Source: Craspedostauros australis (Eukaryota > Bacillariophyta > Bacillariophyceae > Mastogloiales > Achnanthaceae). From it: a DNA stretch of 64,000 nucleotides. The notes under the pieces were generated by a model. The model ran no database searches and had not been told where the DNA came from. It worked only from the letters and a program-made list of their open reading frames with translations. The stretch spans positions 1,488,001-1,552,000 of the forward strand of contig JAMXDE010000007.1 in NCBI GenBank assembly GCA_026770025.1, given 5' to 3'. This document shows, piece after piece, positions 63,588-64,000 of this stretch. The first letter of the stretch is position 1. Each line of letters starts with the position of its first letter. Both the position numbers and the translations under genes were made by a program.

Positions 63588-64000
63588 GGATAGGATTTTC
63601 TTTGGTAAAGCAGTGCATTCCTATTGATTATTCTGCCATTGCCTCTTCCATCTGTTGACTGACCAAGATTTCTTGTTCGCAATTGGTCGTGTGGGGCTGC
63701 TTGGTCCGTCTGATGGCCGAAATGTGAGACAACTTGGCAAGTTAAATGCATGATGTGTAAAGTAGAGTGCGCAGATTGCGTCTCTTCAGGTGCCGGAGTC
63801 AGACGAGATCGCTCAATGGAGGGACGACTTGGGACGTCTGGAATGTCCGCAGAGTCCAGGGAACCTGGAGAACCTATCTACTCCGATGAACTGGAGGACG
63901 CAGAGGTGGAGGTTGAGGAAGAGGCAGAAGACACAGAGCCAGATCCAGAGGATGCGCTGGAAGACGAGTCTGGGGAGTCCGGAGAGTCTGGTGAATCTGC
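63588..64000 (-). repeat. right copy of the inverted gene-end duplication
   Basis: The reverse complement matches 14240-14660 through the last codons and about 290 bp of 3' flank. It shows small insertions, deletions and substitutions and continues past the window edge. Confidence 0.88.
63878..64000 (-). CDS. Ser-rich silaffin-like paralogue, C-terminal end only
   Basis: The last 40 codons before TAG at 63878-63880 read in one frame: ADSPDSPDSPDSSSSASS, then GSGSVSSASSSTSTSAS and SSSSE. It shares the SPDSP block, GSGSVSSAS and SSSSE end with the gene at 13556-14365. The RRL-containing piece found between these blocks in that gene is absent here, and Ser/Thr has been added near the end. The start and signal peptide lie outside the window. 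Confidence 0.75.
   Translation of the reverse strand, partial: ADSPDSPDSPDSSSSASSGSGSVSSASSSTSTSASSSSSE

Noticed and set aside
1-64000. CRISPR arrays, operons or bacterial genes
   Set aside because: No spaced direct repeats, Shine-Dalgarno sites or operon-like spacing; introns and targeting signals show a eukaryote.

Overview
The window looks like nuclear DNA of a diatom (stramenopile alga). Four independent signs point there. A short protein at 34517-35336 carries a spliced signal peptide ending in an SAFAP motif, the diatom plastid pre-sequence signature. A large secreted protein has long PTSAPTSA linkers, which are common in diatom wall and adhesive proteins. A Ser-rich secreted protein is cut into repeats by RRL motifs, as in silaffins. 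There is also an ATP/ADP-translocase-type nucleotide transporter. GT-AG introns are visible in two genes. The species cannot be fixed from the sequence.

About half of the window is mobile DNA. At 1-12634 lies an old, broken Ty1/copia element (A, + strand). A whole-looking young copia element (B, - strand, 1084-9023) sits inside it, with two 793-bp LTRs that read as identical and one 2083-codon gag-pol frame. A second old copia copy (C, 41335-49002, + strand) is nested three deep: a reversed solo LTR sits inside C, a 684-bp TIR element sits inside that LTR, and a tRNA-like SINE-sized insert sits further along C. Two more solo LTRs lie at 17663-18470 and 57118-57923. Other elements are the 3' part of a LINE with RNase H (18471-20805), a 4.5-kb TIR DNA transposon with 157-bp ends and a DDE-like ORF (23749-28291), a 1.1-kb TIR element (39359-40459), and a two-copy dispersed repeat (from about 14735 and 55846).

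The host genes lie between these islands. They are a silaffin-like RRL-repeat protein (13556-14365), a type II membrane sulfotransferase-like protein (21852-23663), a very long three-repeat MYB factor (30110-34171), a plastid DUF1118-like protein (34517-35336, -), a membrane-anchored PTH2 peptidyl-tRNA hydrolase (35916-36476), a membrane-anchored pepsin-type protease (36747-38966, -), a PTSA-linker Cys-rich secreted protein (53021-55825), a nucleotide transporter with one intron (58649-60968) and a pepsin-like paralogue that has lost its first catalytic Asp (61233-63164, -). The right edge cuts into an inverted, diverged copy of the silaffin-like gene. Genes are mostly arranged as convergent pairs; one pair (DUF1118-like and PTH2) is divergent and shares a 579-bp upstream region. 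Several genes suit wall building, secretion and plastid supply, but nothing shows that they act as one pathway.

The most unusual signals are the RRL-repeat protein and its inverted copy, the catalytically dead protease paralogue, the unclassified DDE transposon, and the fact that every internal stop in the two non-LTR element ORFs is TGA.
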